A stretch of 64,000 nucleotides of DNA, taken from assembly GCA_017302255.1 (NCBI GenBank), contig JAFLDV010000006.1, positions 1 through 64,000 on the forward strand, read 5' to 3'. The position numbers were made by a program, and so were the translations under genes. Positions 37,114 through 46,348 of this stretch are shown one piece after another. The notes under the pieces are model-generated. The model ran no database searches, had not been told where the DNA came from, and worked only from the letters and a program-made list of their open reading frames with translations. The number at the start of each line of letters is the position of its first letter. Position 1 is the first letter of the stretch. This DNA comes from Gammaproteobacteria bacterium. GTDB taxonomy: Bacteria; Pseudomonadota; Gammaproteobacteria; Enterobacterales; Alteromonadaceae.

Positions 37114-38673
37114 TTAAATTTTCGACAAACCGTAGTGTTTGATCCGCGCTATTAATTCGCGATGAGGTAGCAACTGAGCTTGCAGTTGTTGGGCTTTGTG
37201 CTGATAGAACGCCAGCATTTGTTTAGCCTTGGCGCTATCAGGAAAGCGGAATTGTTGGTCAGTTAAGTCCGTTGGAAATTGCATGCCATAAAGCACGTAC
37301 AGATAATTCTCTAAGTTAAAGATTTCCAATTTGCTATGAAAATCATAAGCACTTGGCAACTGTTGCCGCCAAACTGCCAAGTTGTCTAACAAGCTTGTCG
37401 GGCAACCGGCAACGTCGCGGTTATCCAACCAAAACTGACTATCGTCTCGATTCGAAATGAAATAATGCAACTTAATAAAATCAATCACTCGATCCCACGC
37501 CAGCCGCACCCGTTGATTAAACCGCTGCGCCAATGCCGGCATTAATGCGGTATGACTTGGAAATTGTTCGGCAAGCATGCGCGCAGTAGCGTCATAAACC
37601 AACAAGCCAGTGGCTTCCAGCGGCTCAACGAAGCCTTGCGACAAGCCAAGTGCAATACAGTTACCATGCCAGAACTTTTCGCGATAACCGATCTGCATCT
37701 CAATTTTGCGAGCTTCGATTGACCCAGTCACTTGTGTGCCGCGCAGATATTGCGTTAGCACTTGCTCAGCGCGTTCATCGCTGGTGTGCCGGCTCGAGTA
37801 CACATAACCAGTGCCACGACGGGTCGACAAGCCGATATCCCAAATCCAGCCAGCCTCTTGCGCGGTCGACACGGTAAAACACGGAATTGCTTGATTGACG
37901 TCGGCATAAGGCACTTGAACGGCAAGCGCACTGTCTGCAAATAACACATCACTTTTTGAGATAAACGGCACTTGGCAGGCGTCGCCAATTAACAGGGCGC
38001 GAAAGCCTGTGCAATCGATGTAAACATCCGCCGTCAGCACACCATTTTCCGCAGTGACCACACCGCTGATATTGCCATCTTGATCGCAAAGCACTTGCTC
38101 AACTAAGTCTTTAATATGCTTCACGCCAAGTTTAGTTGTCGCGTGACGAGTCAAAAGCAGAGCAAACTTGGCCGCATCTAAGTGATAGGCGTAATTAGTG
38201 ATCCCCGCATATTCAGCGTGAGTCATGTTTTTTGGGCCTAAACCCGCATCACACAATCGACTTTGCACAGAGACTGCATCTGCGTAGGGTAAATCCCCCG
38301 CCAAACCTTGCAGCCAATATGGCGTGATGTCGAGGCTCGCTAAATCTGGATAATCAAAAAGATGATGATAACTATGCTGCGAGTTAGCACTTAGTGGTTT
38401 ACACCAATCCACAAACTTAATGCTTTGCTTAAAAGTGACGTCACACTCGCGAACAAATTCGGTTTCGGAAATACCAAGATACTGCAGGCTTTGCCGCATC
38501 GCTGGCACTGTTCCTTCACCAACGCCAATAGTTGGGATTTTTGGTGACTCAATTAAGGTCACTGCGATCCCTTGCGCAGAATTACTCGACAGTTTTTTTG
38601 CGAGGTGACAAGCAGCCAGCCATCCCGCAGTACCGCCACCAACTATGAGGACATTGCGGATTGGCTGGCTCAT
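37114..38673 (-). CDS. Tryptophan halogenase-like flavoprotein 2
   Basis: This 519-residue paralogue of the neighbouring flavoprotein has the FAD loop LIVGGGTAGWLAA (about 9-21), the candidate catalytic Lys82 in DVTFKQSIKFVDW, and Trp276-Ile-Trp278-Asp-Ile where true halogenases have WxWxIP. Again the Pro is lost, here to Gly. GFVEPLEATGLLVYD near residue 350 is conserved. It starts three bases after the SapC stop with AGGA seven bases upstream, so it is translated from the same message. Retention of the lysine suggests active flavin chemistry. The substrate is unknown. Confidence 0.9.
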   Translation of the reverse strand: MSQPIRNVLIVGGGTAGWLAACHLAKKLSSNSAQGIAVTLIESPKIPTIGVGEGTVPAMRQSLQYLGISETEFVRECDVTFKQSIKFVDWCKPLSANSQHSYHHLFDYPDLASLDITPYWLQGLAGDLPYADAVSVQSRLCDAGLGPKNMTHAEYAGITNYAYHLDAAKFALLLTRHATTKLGVKHIKDLVEQVLCDQDGNISGVVTAENGVLTADVYIDCTGFRALLIGDACQVPFISKSDVLFADSALAVQVPYADVNQAIPCFTVSTAQEAGWIWDIGLSTRRGTGYVYSSRHTSDERAEQVLTQYLRGTQVTGSIEARKIEMQIGYREKFWHGNCIALGLSQGFVEPLEATGLLVYDATARMLAEQFPSHTALMPALAQRFNQRVRLAWDRVIDFIKLHYFISNRDDSQFWLDNRDVAGCPTSLLDNLAVWRQQLPSAYDFHSKLEIFNLENYLYVLYGMQFPTDLTDQQFRFPDSAKAKQMLAFYQHKAQQLQAQLLPHRELIARIKHYGLSKI

Positions 38674-38676
38674 GCG

Positions 38677-39387
38677 TTATTCCTGACGCAGGTTCGCTTT
38701 GAGCGAAGCGAGGCGACTCAATTGATGTAATGACGTCAATTGCGAATAAATGGAAGGTAAGAAACCACGACGACGTAAGTCTTCGAACTGCTCAACCGAC
38801 AATTCGTTAAGCTTTTGCTCGTTGATAATGTAAATACCGTTGATATTGGCAACTTCACCATTCACTTCTACGGTAAAACTTTGTGCCATTAACAAATCAA
38901 GTTGTTGTAACAACTGAATAAATGCATCAGTGATTTGCAGTTGTTCATAACTACGAATGAGTAACTGTTTACGTTGTTGCAAGTAAGTCGTTTCTTCACC
39001 AGTTTCGGTAAACAAGGCCTCACCCGATTCAGTTTGCACCAGCGGAGAATTCGTATTGATACCAATAGCAAATTGATTTTCCACATTCGCTTCGGCAATT
39101 AACACCATCGGATAATTCTGTACGGCCAAAGGTAAATAGGTTGGCAACACATTGGCGACAGCATAGATATTTTCGTTTGGCATTAAGCCCGCGAGGGCCA
39201 CTGAACGAAATTGGCCTGAGGCTGCATCTTTTACAAATACCACGGGGAATTCGGCACCGGCGCGGACAAACTCATGCACTGACACTGGAAACATATGCTG
39301 ACTAGCAAATTCATTTAAATTGCGGCTAGCGTTTAATTTTAAGGCACCGTGCACATCTTTATGCAGGGGAACAACAGGTAAGCTCAT
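38677..39387 (-). CDS. SapC-family protein
   Basis: This 236-residue protein matches the SapC family: an opening VVPLHKDVHGALKLN, the VPVSVHEFVRAGAEFPVVF-like stretch, GLMPNENIYAV and YLPLAVQNYPMVL, then AQSFTVEVNGE and GIYIINEQKLNEL. SapC was named from S-layer secretion genes of Campylobacter, but in proteobacterial sugar loci it recurs beside TonB receptors and halogenase-like proteins with unknown function. It has no signal peptide and should be cytoplasmic. It lies 231 bp downstream of the receptor gene and 3 bp before flavoprotein 2, forming one operon with both flavoproteins. Confidence 0.88.
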   Translation of the reverse strand: MSLPVVPLHKDVHGALKLNASRNLNEFASQHMFPVSVHEFVRAGAEFPVVFVKDAASGQFRSVALAGLMPNENIYAVANVLPTYLPLAVQNYPMVLIAEANVENQFAIGINTNSPLVQTESGEALFTETGEETTYLQQRKQLLIRSYEQLQITDAFIQLLQQLDLLMAQSFTVEVNGEVANINGIYIINEQKLNELSVEQFEDLRRRGFLPSIYSQLTSLHQLSRLASLKANLRQE

Positions 39388-39460
39388 ACTTCGGCTCCGA
39401 TATAGCTAAAAAGGGCTCTCAGCAATACCATGAATTTGTCGGTTTGCGAAGAGTTCTGCC

Positions 39461-39498
39461 CAAAGCCATCGATAACTTTTATGTTACAGATGGCTTTG
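39461..39498. repeat. Perfect inverted repeat in the receptor-SapC gap
   Basis: CAAAGCCATC (39461-39470) pairs perfectly with GATGGCTTTG (39489-39498) around an 18-base loop. There is no U-tract on either side, so it is more likely an mRNA stability or processing stem than a terminator. Confidence 0.65.
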
Positions 39499-39504
39499 AA
39501 CAGA

Positions 39505-39530
39505 GCCGAAAATCGTAAAGGATTTTCGGC
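39505..39530. repeat. Second perfect inverted repeat in the receptor-SapC gap
   Basis: GCCGAAAATC (39505-39514) pairs perfectly with GATTTTCGGC (39521-39530) around a 6-base loop, only seven bases from the previous hairpin. The tandem stems could protect the receptor message and lower expression of sapC and the flavoprotein genes. Confidence 0.65.
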
Positions 39531-39618
39531 ATCTAGATTCAGTATTCACCTTTTTGAACGGTCATTTTGTTCATCTAAGCCACAAAACGACCGTACAATA
39601 AAAGCTGTAACTAACTCA

Positions 39619-42219
39619 TTAGAAACGGAAACTTGCACCTAAAGAGATACGGCGAGCCATTTCATATTCGTATAACGGGAAGCCATCAACGAAACCAGAG
39701 TAGTTCGTTTGTTGACGGTTGTTACCGAATTGACGTGAGCCTTCTTCTGTTAGGTTGTTAACATCTAATTTCACGTCCATGTAATCAGTCACATGATAAA
39801 CCGCGCTTAAATCTAACGAACCGAAGTCGTCATGCAGACGGTTACCATATGAACCAGATTCACGGATCATGTATTCGCTACGCCAGTTATAAGCTAAACG
39901 AACTTGGAACTGATCGTTTTCATAATAACCTGTCAGGTTGTATGAATTACGCGAACTGTCACTTAAGAACGGGTTGCGGTCGGTGAAAGTATCAGCATCA
40001 GTCGATGTGTCGGTATAGGTGTAGTTCACTACTGTACCAAAACCGTTCTCGAAGTCAGTTTGATACTGCAATTCAAAGCCTTGAATTGATGCATCTTTAC
40101 CGTTGCCTTTTTGCTCAGTGATCCAGCCATTCGCCGCTTCAGCAGGGCGCGTCAATGGGAATGGGATCTCAGCAGCAGTTGCAGTGCCTTGGGTGATGTT
40201 GACGAAGTTCTTCACATCTTTTAAGAACACGCCAGCAGACACCATAGAGTTCGCGTTGTAATACCATTCAAAACCGATATCGAACTGGTCAGAGATAAAC
40301 GGTTTCAGACCGATATTACCAACAATCCAACGTTGGTTATTTGGTGTATCGTCGTTTGTACCCATCACGTTCGGGTTCACGTACATATCAACATATTGTG
40401 GACGTGCTAAGGCACGAGCCGCTGACACACGAACAATTTTGTCTTCTGCTAAATCAACAACCATGTTGAAGCTTGGCAGGAATTCAGCGTAATCAGCTGA
40501 AGATTCAGTGCGTTTGTTCGCAACATAATAGGTTGAAGTCGCATCGGTAGTTACATAACGTAGACCGAAGTTACCACGGATATGCTCTGTGCTATATCCA
40601 GCCATACCGTAAATTGCAGCATTGGTTTCGTCGATTTCGCTATAAGCGCCTAAATCTTCGCGCTCACCGATGATGCTGGCTTTTGCCCAATCTTTCAGTT
40701 TCTGCGCGTCGAATTTGCGAATACTGTAATCACCAGCACCAACATCCATATTGCCATCTTGGATACCAGAGGTCGAAATCACTGGGTTAAAGCCAGCACG
40801 TTGCAAGAATTCAAAACGACGGCTAGTAGTGTTGTGGTCAGCTACGCGGAAACCTGTCTTAAATTCGGTGATTGGGCCTAAATTCAGTGCAAATGTCACG
40901 TCTGATTGTAAATATGATTCACCATCAGTTTTTGGCGTTTTGTTGAAGTTTGGACCTGTGCCCATCGCCAATGAACCTGGATCGTACGTCGACATATTGA
41001 AGCTGCCGGTATTCCAAGTTTGTGCGCCGCCAGTAAAGTCGTATTTACCGTTAGTAATTGCTGTGCCGCCAGTGCCGTCATCAACAACCATTTCAAAGTC
41101 AGTACCACCAGTTGAGCTAGTATCGCCCACTTGAGTAGCCCACTTGTAGTTGTCGCCTTCGTATTCAAACTTCAGGTCATACACTTTTGAAGTCATAGTC
41201 GCTTCACGTGGACGCGCTTGGTAATAAGCCACATTTAATGGGCCTTTTACTTGCGTACCTTGTTTACCTGGAGTTACACCATCGCCACCCAGCCATTTTT
41301 CAGTAACGCCTGAACCCCAGCTGCTGTCCGCTTGTGTTAACCACAAAGCGTAGTTGGTGTTATCTGCCGCCATTTCCATATTCATGGCATTGAAAACCAA
41401 GTTCAGGTTTTCTGTTGGCGCATATTGGAAAGTCGCAGTGTAAGCTGAACGCTCACGGTCTTGTTCAAAAGCAACTGGGCCTGCACCCCATTCCCAAAAC
41501 GCTTCGTTACCTTGGCGTTGTAAGCTGCGTTGTTGATGAACAACAGAAACTAACGCACCGATTGTTTCATCAGCGTTTTTCCAGCTGTACATGCCTGAAG
41601 CTTGTGGATCCAAAGCTTCTGAATCTGATTGGTAGCTACCTTCAACAGAGAAATAGGCAGTGTTTGCATCTAAATCTAATGGCTTGCGGGTATTAACTAC
41701 CACAGTACCACCGATGCCGCCTTCGTTAAGGTCAGCTTGTGATGCTTTGTAAACTTCTAAGTTACCAACCAATTCTGATGGCAGTAATTCATAGTTGAAG
41801 CTACGACGTGCTGGTTCTAAAACGAACCAACCGGTCGATGCAACGTTTTGACCGTTTAATGTAGTCAATGTTAAGTCTTGGCCAGAACCACGGATCGATA
41901 CGCCCGCACCTTCACCAAATTGGCGTTGAATAGTAACACCAGGTACCCGTTGCAATGATTCCGCGACGTTTTTGTCTGGGAATTTGCCGATATCTTCAGC
42001 GGTAACTACGTCGAGGATAGTATCGCTAAAACGTTTTGCGTTTAAGTTCGCTTGTTGCGATGCGCGAATACCGCGAACCTCAATCACTTCAACTTTTTGT
42101 TCGGTTGCCGCTGCAGCAGGGGCTTGTTGCGCCATGGTCGGAGCGGCCATGGCCGCTGTACCTACGAACAAACCTAATTTCACAGCTAAGGCACATTTAT
42201 TCAATTTGGTGTGCGACAT
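39619..42219 (-). CDS. TonB-dependent receptor of the GlcNAc/chitooligosaccharide locus
   Basis: This 866-residue receptor has a signal peptide (about 1-30), a TonB box near EVIEVRGIRASQQANLNAKR (about 44-63), a plug (about 65-185: NVAESLQRVPGVTIQRQFGEG) and a barrel ending GASFRF. The GIRASQ start marks the Xanthomonas/Caulobacter-type receptor group used for carbohydrates. A NagR-like operator 61 bp upstream overlaps its likely -35 box. With the hexosaminidase and nag genes, this makes chitooligosaccharide or GlcNAc-containing glycans its likely substrate. It is followed by sapC and two halogenase-like genes. Confidence 0.93.
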   Translation of the reverse strand: MSHTKLNKCALAVKLGLFVGTAAMAAPTMAQQAPAAAATEQKVEVIEVRGIRASQQANLNAKRFSDTILDVVTAEDIGKFPDKNVAESLQRVPGVTIQRQFGEGAGVSIRGSGQDLTLTTLNGQNVASTGWFVLEPARRSFNYELLPSELVGNLEVYKASQADLNEGGIGGTVVVNTRKPLDLDANTAYFSVEGSYQSDSEALDPQASGMYSWKNADETIGALVSVVHQQRSLQRQGNEAFWEWGAGPVAFEQDRERSAYTATFQYAPTENLNLVFNAMNMEMAADNTNYALWLTQADSSWGSGVTEKWLGGDGVTPGKQGTQVKGPLNVAYYQARPREATMTSKVYDLKFEYEGDNYKWATQVGDTSSTGGTDFEMVVDDGTGGTAITNGKYDFTGGAQTWNTGSFNMSTYDPGSLAMGTGPNFNKTPKTDGESYLQSDVTFALNLGPITEFKTGFRVADHNTTSRRFEFLQRAGFNPVISTSGIQDGNMDVGAGDYSIRKFDAQKLKDWAKASIIGEREDLGAYSEIDETNAAIYGMAGYSTEHIRGNFGLRYVTTDATSTYYVANKRTESSADYAEFLPSFNMVVDLAEDKIVRVSAARALARPQYVDMYVNPNVMGTNDDTPNNQRWIVGNIGLKPFISDQFDIGFEWYYNANSMVSAGVFLKDVKNFVNITQGTATAAEIPFPLTRPAEAANGWITEQKGNGKDASIQGFELQYQTDFENGFGTVVNYTYTDTSTDADTFTDRNPFLSDSSRNSYNLTGYYENDQFQVRLAYNWRSEYMIRESGSYGNRLHDDFGSLDLSAVYHVTDYMDVKLDVNNLTEEGSRQFGNNRQQTNYSGFVDGFPLYEYEMARRISLGASFRF

Positions 42220-42279
42220 GAGCTTCTCCCATTCCTGTTTTTTTTCGTATGCGATGAGTATTTTTTATCTGTCCTGTAA

Positions 42280-42293
42280 TGACAACGCTGTCA
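42280..42293. promoter_or_regulatory. NagR-like operator of the TonB receptor
   Basis: TGACAACGCTGTCA lies 61 bp upstream of the receptor start. On the minus strand its half TTGTCA can serve as the -35 box, with AATACT 17 bp downstream as a weak -10. This is the same overlap as at the hexosaminidase promoter. Confidence 0.82.
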
Positions 42294-42577
42294 TTGAGAT
42301 TCAACATACACAAAAATATTTCGATTTGCAAACGCATTTAGTCGATTTTTTAGCCGACATTTTTCTCGCTGATTGTAGTCGATTTTCTGAGCTATGCTTT
42401 GACTCTGGACTATCATGGCACAAGGCCAAAACAGAGAATTCACAAATAGCATTGATTTAAAAGAATAAATTAATAAACCTAAGTAATTTCGACCTTTTTT
42501 GAATTTATAAATCGCAAATAAACAATTGCTGTTTGGTCAAAAAAGTTGTATCCATTTACTCAATAATTATTACAAAA

Positions 42578-42592
42578 TGACCAACGCTGTCA
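42578..42592. promoter_or_regulatory. NagR-like operator upstream of nagR (one-base insertion)
   Basis: TGACCAACGCTGTCA is the shared palindrome with one extra C in the left half. It lies 86 bp before the nagR start and suggests weak autoregulation. Confidence 0.65.
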
Positions 42593-42677
42593 TTGTTTGA
42601 CAACATTCGTCAATTTGGCCACGCAATCTGCCGCGTTAAGGCCTCGAATTAAATGCATCTTTGTTTAGGGTAAAAAC

Positions 42678-43757
42678 ATGAAAGTGACCATCAACGATGT
42701 CGCCGACTTGGCCGGTGTTTCGATCAAAACGGTATCACGGGTGATGAATAACGAGCCTTCGGTCAAAAAGGCCACGCTCGATAAAGTCAATGCAGCCATC
42801 GCAGAGTTAAATTATCAACCGAACGCAGCAGCACGAAATTTAGCTGGTACGCGGTCTTATAGCATTGGCTACATTTATGACAACCCGAACGCCTATTATG
42901 TGATTGATATGCAAAGGGGTTTGCTGGATGCATGCCGCAAAAACGGCTATGAATTACTCATTCATCCAACCAACGCTAAATCCGCAGGGATAGTGCAAGA
43001 AGTCATCGAGTTAGTGCAGCATGCACGGCTAGCCGGTCTAGTGCTAACTCCTCCCTTTTCCGAAATGCCAGAAATTGCTGAGGCATTGGAAAAAATCGGC
43101 GTGGACTTTGTGCGGATCATCTCAGGCTCAACTCCGTCACCAAAATTAACCAATTGTGTATTGGTCGACGACTTTACCGCAGCGTTTAAAATCACCAACC
43201 ATTTATTAGAATTAGGCCACACTGATATCGCATTTTTATGTGGTGACGAGGAGCATAGCTCCAGCGGCGAACGTTTGGCAGGCTTTCAAGCCGCATTAAC
43301 TAAACGCGGCATTCACGCGAACCCCAAATTTGTAGTGCCAGGCAGTTACTCTTTTGAATCCGGAGTCAAAGGCGCAAAACACTTATTGGGCCTAGGCCAG
43401 CGACCAACCGCAATTTTTGCCTGTAACGATGAGATTGCAGCGGGAGCGCTGTTTTCCGCGCGTTTATCCAATGTGGATATTCCTACCGAATTGTCGATTG
43501 TTGGCTTTGAAAACAGCCCGTTCTCGCGGCAAACTTGGCCACCGCTAACCACTGCAAACCAGCCAAACAGCACTATTGCTATGCAAGCAGCAGAACTACT
43601 GTTCAAACATGCGAGACCAGCCGGCCATCAGCTCAATACTACAGAACAACAACCAGTATTTATTCCTGAATTGTTAGTGCGCGAATCCACGGCGATTTGC
43701 CCAAACCCAGCGCTATCTACCACACAAAAATCAGCACAAAAAAACACCCGGTCGTAA
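42678..43757 (+). CDS. nagR: LacI-family regulator NagR
   Basis: This 359-residue LacI-family protein has an N-terminal helix-turn-helix and hinge (VTINDVADLAGVSIKTVSRVMNNEPSV, residues 3-29, then YQPNAAARNLAGTRS) and a periplasmic-binding-like effector domain (about 62-340, with AIFACNDEIAAGAL and LSIVGFENSPFSRQ). LacI-type NagR replaces NagC in Alteromonadales and responds to a GlcNAc metabolite. The locus contains four copies of one palindrome, at 30281, 35526, 42280 and 42578. This is what a dedicated LacI repressor would recognise, including one site before its own gene. The effector is inferred. Confidence 0.9.
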   Translation: MKVTINDVADLAGVSIKTVSRVMNNEPSVKKATLDKVNAAIAELNYQPNAAARNLAGTRSYSIGYIYDNPNAYYVIDMQRGLLDACRKNGYELLIHPTNAKSAGIVQEVIELVQHARLAGLVLTPPFSEMPEIAEALEKIGVDFVRIISGSTPSPKLTNCVLVDDFTAAFKITNHLLELGHTDIAFLCGDEEHSSSGERLAGFQAALTKRGIHANPKFVVPGSYSFESGVKGAKHLLGLGQRPTAIFACNDEIAAGALFSARLSNVDIPTELSIVGFENSPFSRQTWPPLTTANQPNSTIAMQAAELLFKHARPAGHQLNTTEQQPVFIPELLVRESTAICPNPALSTTQKSAQKNTRS

Positions 43758-43776
43758 GCATACGAGCGGGTGTTTT
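43741..43776. terminator. Bidirectional terminator overlapping the nagR stop
   Basis: AAAACACCCG (43741-43750) with TCGTA pairs with TACGA and CGGGTGTTTT (43761-43776). The left arm lies inside the last codons of nagR. Flanking A and T runs make it usable for nagR and for the convergent gene at 43835. Confidence 0.88.
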
Positions 43777-43834
43777 TTAACTAGCGTATCTTGAATTTGC
43801 CTTTGATGTTTTTTTCCACCAGAGGCAAATAAAT

Positions 43835-45085
43835 TTATGGCGCAACAGCCTGCATCATCATTGCAGATATATATCCGCCATAAGTACCTAGCGCATATCC
43901 CAATACTGCTAACAACACACCGACCGGCGCAAGCGCCGGGTGAAATGCAGCCGCAACAACAGGTGCAGATGCTGCGCCCCCGATATTGGCTTGACTACCT
44001 ACCGCCATATAAAACACTGGCGCTTTAAGTACCCGCATCATCAACAACATCAAACCAGCGTGGACGCTGATCCAGACTAAACCTGCTAAGAACATCACTG
44101 GGTACTTGGTTATTGCCGACACATCCATATGCATACCAATGGTAGCTACCAGAATGTAAACCATCACCGAGCCAACTTTTGACGCACCGACAGCTTCCAA
44201 ACGTTTCATTTTGGTACCCGATAACAACAACCCGAAAGTCGTCGCCAGTACCACAATCCAGAAAAAGCCACTGGTTAAACTATACATAGCCAGTTCTGGC
44301 GCATTGGTCGCGATCCACGGCGCAATAAAATCTGCAAGCAAATGCGAAACGCCAGCAACAGCAAAACCTACTGCAATGATCATCATTAGATCTGTGGTTG
44401 AAGGATTGCGTGAGTGCTCAGCCTGATAAGTTTCAATCTTATTTTTTAGATGTTCCATTGCCGAAGTATCAGCACCGTTACGGCGGTCGATAGCCACGGA
44501 GTTCGCTGCCATCCAAAGCAACACTGCCGTCCAAATGTTCGCGACAATAACGTCAACGGTGATCATCACCGAGAAAATTTCACCACTTGGCGTAAAAATT
44601 TCTTTCATCGCGGCCTGGTTAGCACTACCGCCAATCCAGCTGCCAGCAATTGTTGCCATACCTCGCCACGCAGCGTTGGCACCTTCACCCCCGAGTTGCT
44701 CAGGGAAGAAGCTTCCAACCACCAATAAGGCAATCGGGCCACCAATGATGATACCGAGAGTACCAGTTAAGAACAGAATAAGCGCTTTGCTACCAAGCCC
44801 TAAAATCGCTTTAAAATCAACACTAAGCGTTAGAAGAACCAAACAAACTGGCAGTAAATAGGTCTTAGCCACGTCGTACAATTTGGAATGTTCACCATCA
44901 ATCACGCCAAAAGTGTTAAACAGCGACGGGATGAAATAACAAAGTAAAATCGAAGGCACATAACGGTAAAAACGTTGCCAGTTCGCGTTTTCACTATGGC
45001 TGGTATAAAAAATGAAACCAAGAATGGCGGCCAAAAGCCCCATCACGACGGCGTCATTAGTAATTAATGGCGTGGTTGCTGACAT
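43835..45085 (-). CDS. DUF819-family membrane protein
   Basis: This 416-residue integral membrane protein has about eleven predicted helices and the DUF819 (YjcL-like) pattern: a FYRYVPSILLCYFIPSLFNTFG segment near residue 45, AWRGMATIAGSWIGGSANQAAM near 145, and a C-terminal VGSQANIGGAASAPVVAAAFHP. The family resembles secondary transporters in layout, with inverted Gly-rich re-entrant loops, but no substrate is established. It is convergent with nagR and has no operator resembling the NagR sites, so I do not count it in the GlcNAc regulon. Confidence 0.85.
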   Translation of the reverse strand: MSATTPLITNDAVVMGLLAAILGFIFYTSHSENANWQRFYRYVPSILLCYFIPSLFNTFGVIDGEHSKLYDVAKTYLLPVCLVLLTLSVDFKAILGLGSKALILFLTGTLGIIIGGPIALLVVGSFFPEQLGGEGANAAWRGMATIAGSWIGGSANQAAMKEIFTPSGEIFSVMITVDVIVANIWTAVLLWMAANSVAIDRRNGADTSAMEHLKNKIETYQAEHSRNPSTTDLMMIIAVGFAVAGVSHLLADFIAPWIATNAPELAMYSLTSGFFWIVVLATTFGLLLSGTKMKRLEAVGASKVGSVMVYILVATIGMHMDVSAITKYPVMFLAGLVWISVHAGLMLLMMRVLKAPVFYMAVGSQANIGGAASAPVVAAAFHPALAPVGVLLAVLGYALGTYGGYISAMMMQAVAP

Positions 45086-45548
45086 GGTTAGTCCTCAGAA
45101 AAAAGTTATAAACTTAGCAACTGTATAAATTCGACGATTATTGGCAAAGAGTAGGTCATTTCGGGTCATTAGCACTTTATCTTTGGCGTATTTCGTCGCT
45201 GGCAGCTTGCTAGCTAAAAATCGATATGCTCGCAATCTAGCACAGATAAAGCCATGGTTAAAGTCAAAAGCCATAAACTGCAACTTGCCATAGTTTTTGC
45301 GCTGAAGCCGCTAAAAATGTAATAAAAGCACAAAAAATTAAGGCAATAAATCAGAGGAAAATTGCTCCCTAGTTGTTTTTTTCAGCAGTGTATTTTTCTA
45401 TTATCTCCCACGATAAATCACTTAAATTTGCCGCGCTAACACGCCAGCAAAGCACAGACTTAGCGCAGAGATATAGCACTAAAGTACCGTTGCCCTGCCC
45501 CCCTTCTAGGCTTAGCCTGTTTGACAATAAGCTTAAGAGGATTTGGAT
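45086..45548. other. Intergenic region, no gene seen
   Basis: About 460 bp between two divergent genes; both promoters must lie here. GAGG (45537-45540) is the ribosome-binding site of the downstream dehydrogenase. Minus-strand frames in this stretch have no recognisable products, and I see no strong palindrome. Confidence 0.4.
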
Positions 45549-46301
45549 ATGCGGATTTTGATTACTGGCGGCTGTGGTGGTATTGGTTTGGCCTTGGCAC
45601 AACATTTTGCTGAGCAAAAACATCACGTCATTTTGGCGGATCTGCAACTAGAGCAAGCGACTTTGCACGCTCAAAACTTAACGAATCAAGGTTTTGCAGC
45701 AAGCAGTATCGCTCTCGATTTAGCCAGTCAAGCCAGCATTGATCACATGGTGCAACAAGTCGGAGAGATTGACGTGTTAATCAATAATGCCGGCATCCAA
45801 CATGTCGCGCGGCTGGATGAATTCCCCGAGCAAAAATGGCAACTATTGCTGCAAGTGATGCTTACTGGTCCTGCGATGCTAACTAAAGCTCTGTTACCTG
45901 GTATGCGCGAACGCAATTTTGGCCGAGTAATCAACATCGGCTCTATACATGCCTTGGTGGCCTCACCGTTCAAATCCGCCTATGTCGCAGCAAAACATGG
46001 TCTTCTCGGCTTTAGCAAAGTTGTCGCATTAGAAAATGCCGATTTTGATTTTACCATCAACACAATTTGCCCAGCTTATGTGCGTACCCCGTTAGTCGAC
46101 GCGCAAATCGCTGCGCAGTGCAAAGAGCACAAACTGAGCGAACAACAGGTAATTGAGCAAATCATGTTGGCACCAATGCCACAAAAAGCCTTTATTGGTG
46201 TCGATGAAATTGCCGAAACTGCGTTGTTTTTAACGCAAAAAGCAACAAGGCACATGACGGCACAAACCTTAGTGCTCGATGGTGGCTGGACAGCTCGTTA
46301 A
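45549..46301 (+). CDS. 3-hydroxybutyrate dehydrogenase-like SDR
   Basis: This 250-residue short-chain dehydrogenase has NAD binding at ITGGCGGIGLALA (about 5-17), NNAGIQH near residue 83, catalytic Ser in NIGSIHALVASPFKSAY with the YxxxK pair (YVAAKHG), and a C-terminal DGGWTAR. The NNAGIQHVA and SIHALVASPFKSAYVAAKHG segments are those of D-3-hydroxybutyrate dehydrogenases, which oxidise 3-hydroxybutyrate to acetoacetate. The ATG at 45549 has GAGG eight bases upstream; the TTG at 45543 is less likely. It precedes a CrbS-like kinase by 47 bp, fitting control of ketone-body and acetate metabolism. Assignment of the exact substrate rests on motif similarity. Confidence 0.82.
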   Translation: MRILITGGCGGIGLALAQHFAEQKHHVILADLQLEQATLHAQNLTNQGFAASSIALDLASQASIDHMVQQVGEIDVLINNAGIQHVARLDEFPEQKWQLLLQVMLTGPAMLTKALLPGMRERNFGRVINIGSIHALVASPFKSAYVAAKHGLLGFSKVVALENADFDFTINTICPAYVRTPLVDAQIAAQCKEHKLSEQQVIEQIMLAPMPQKAFIGVDEIAETALFLTQKATRHMTAQTLVLDGGWTAR

Positions 46302-46348
46302 GCCGCTTTGCAAGGCAAAAATTCTCAGGCACAATCCAAGGAATTCCT

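Larger units (their letters stand above)
42220..42677. other. Divergent control region between receptor and nagR
   Basis: This 458-bp AT-rich region separates the receptor and regulator genes and contains two NagR-like operators, at 42280 and 42578. AGGG eight bases before the nagR ATG is its ribosome-binding site. The plus-strand open frame 41972-42460 is mostly antisense to the receptor and is not a gene. Confidence 0.6.

Noticed and set aside
41972-42460. Plus-strand open frame of 162 codons in the receptor/nagR region
   Set aside because: Most of it is antisense to the receptor gene and the rest crosses the NagR operator at 42280. It has no recognisable domain.
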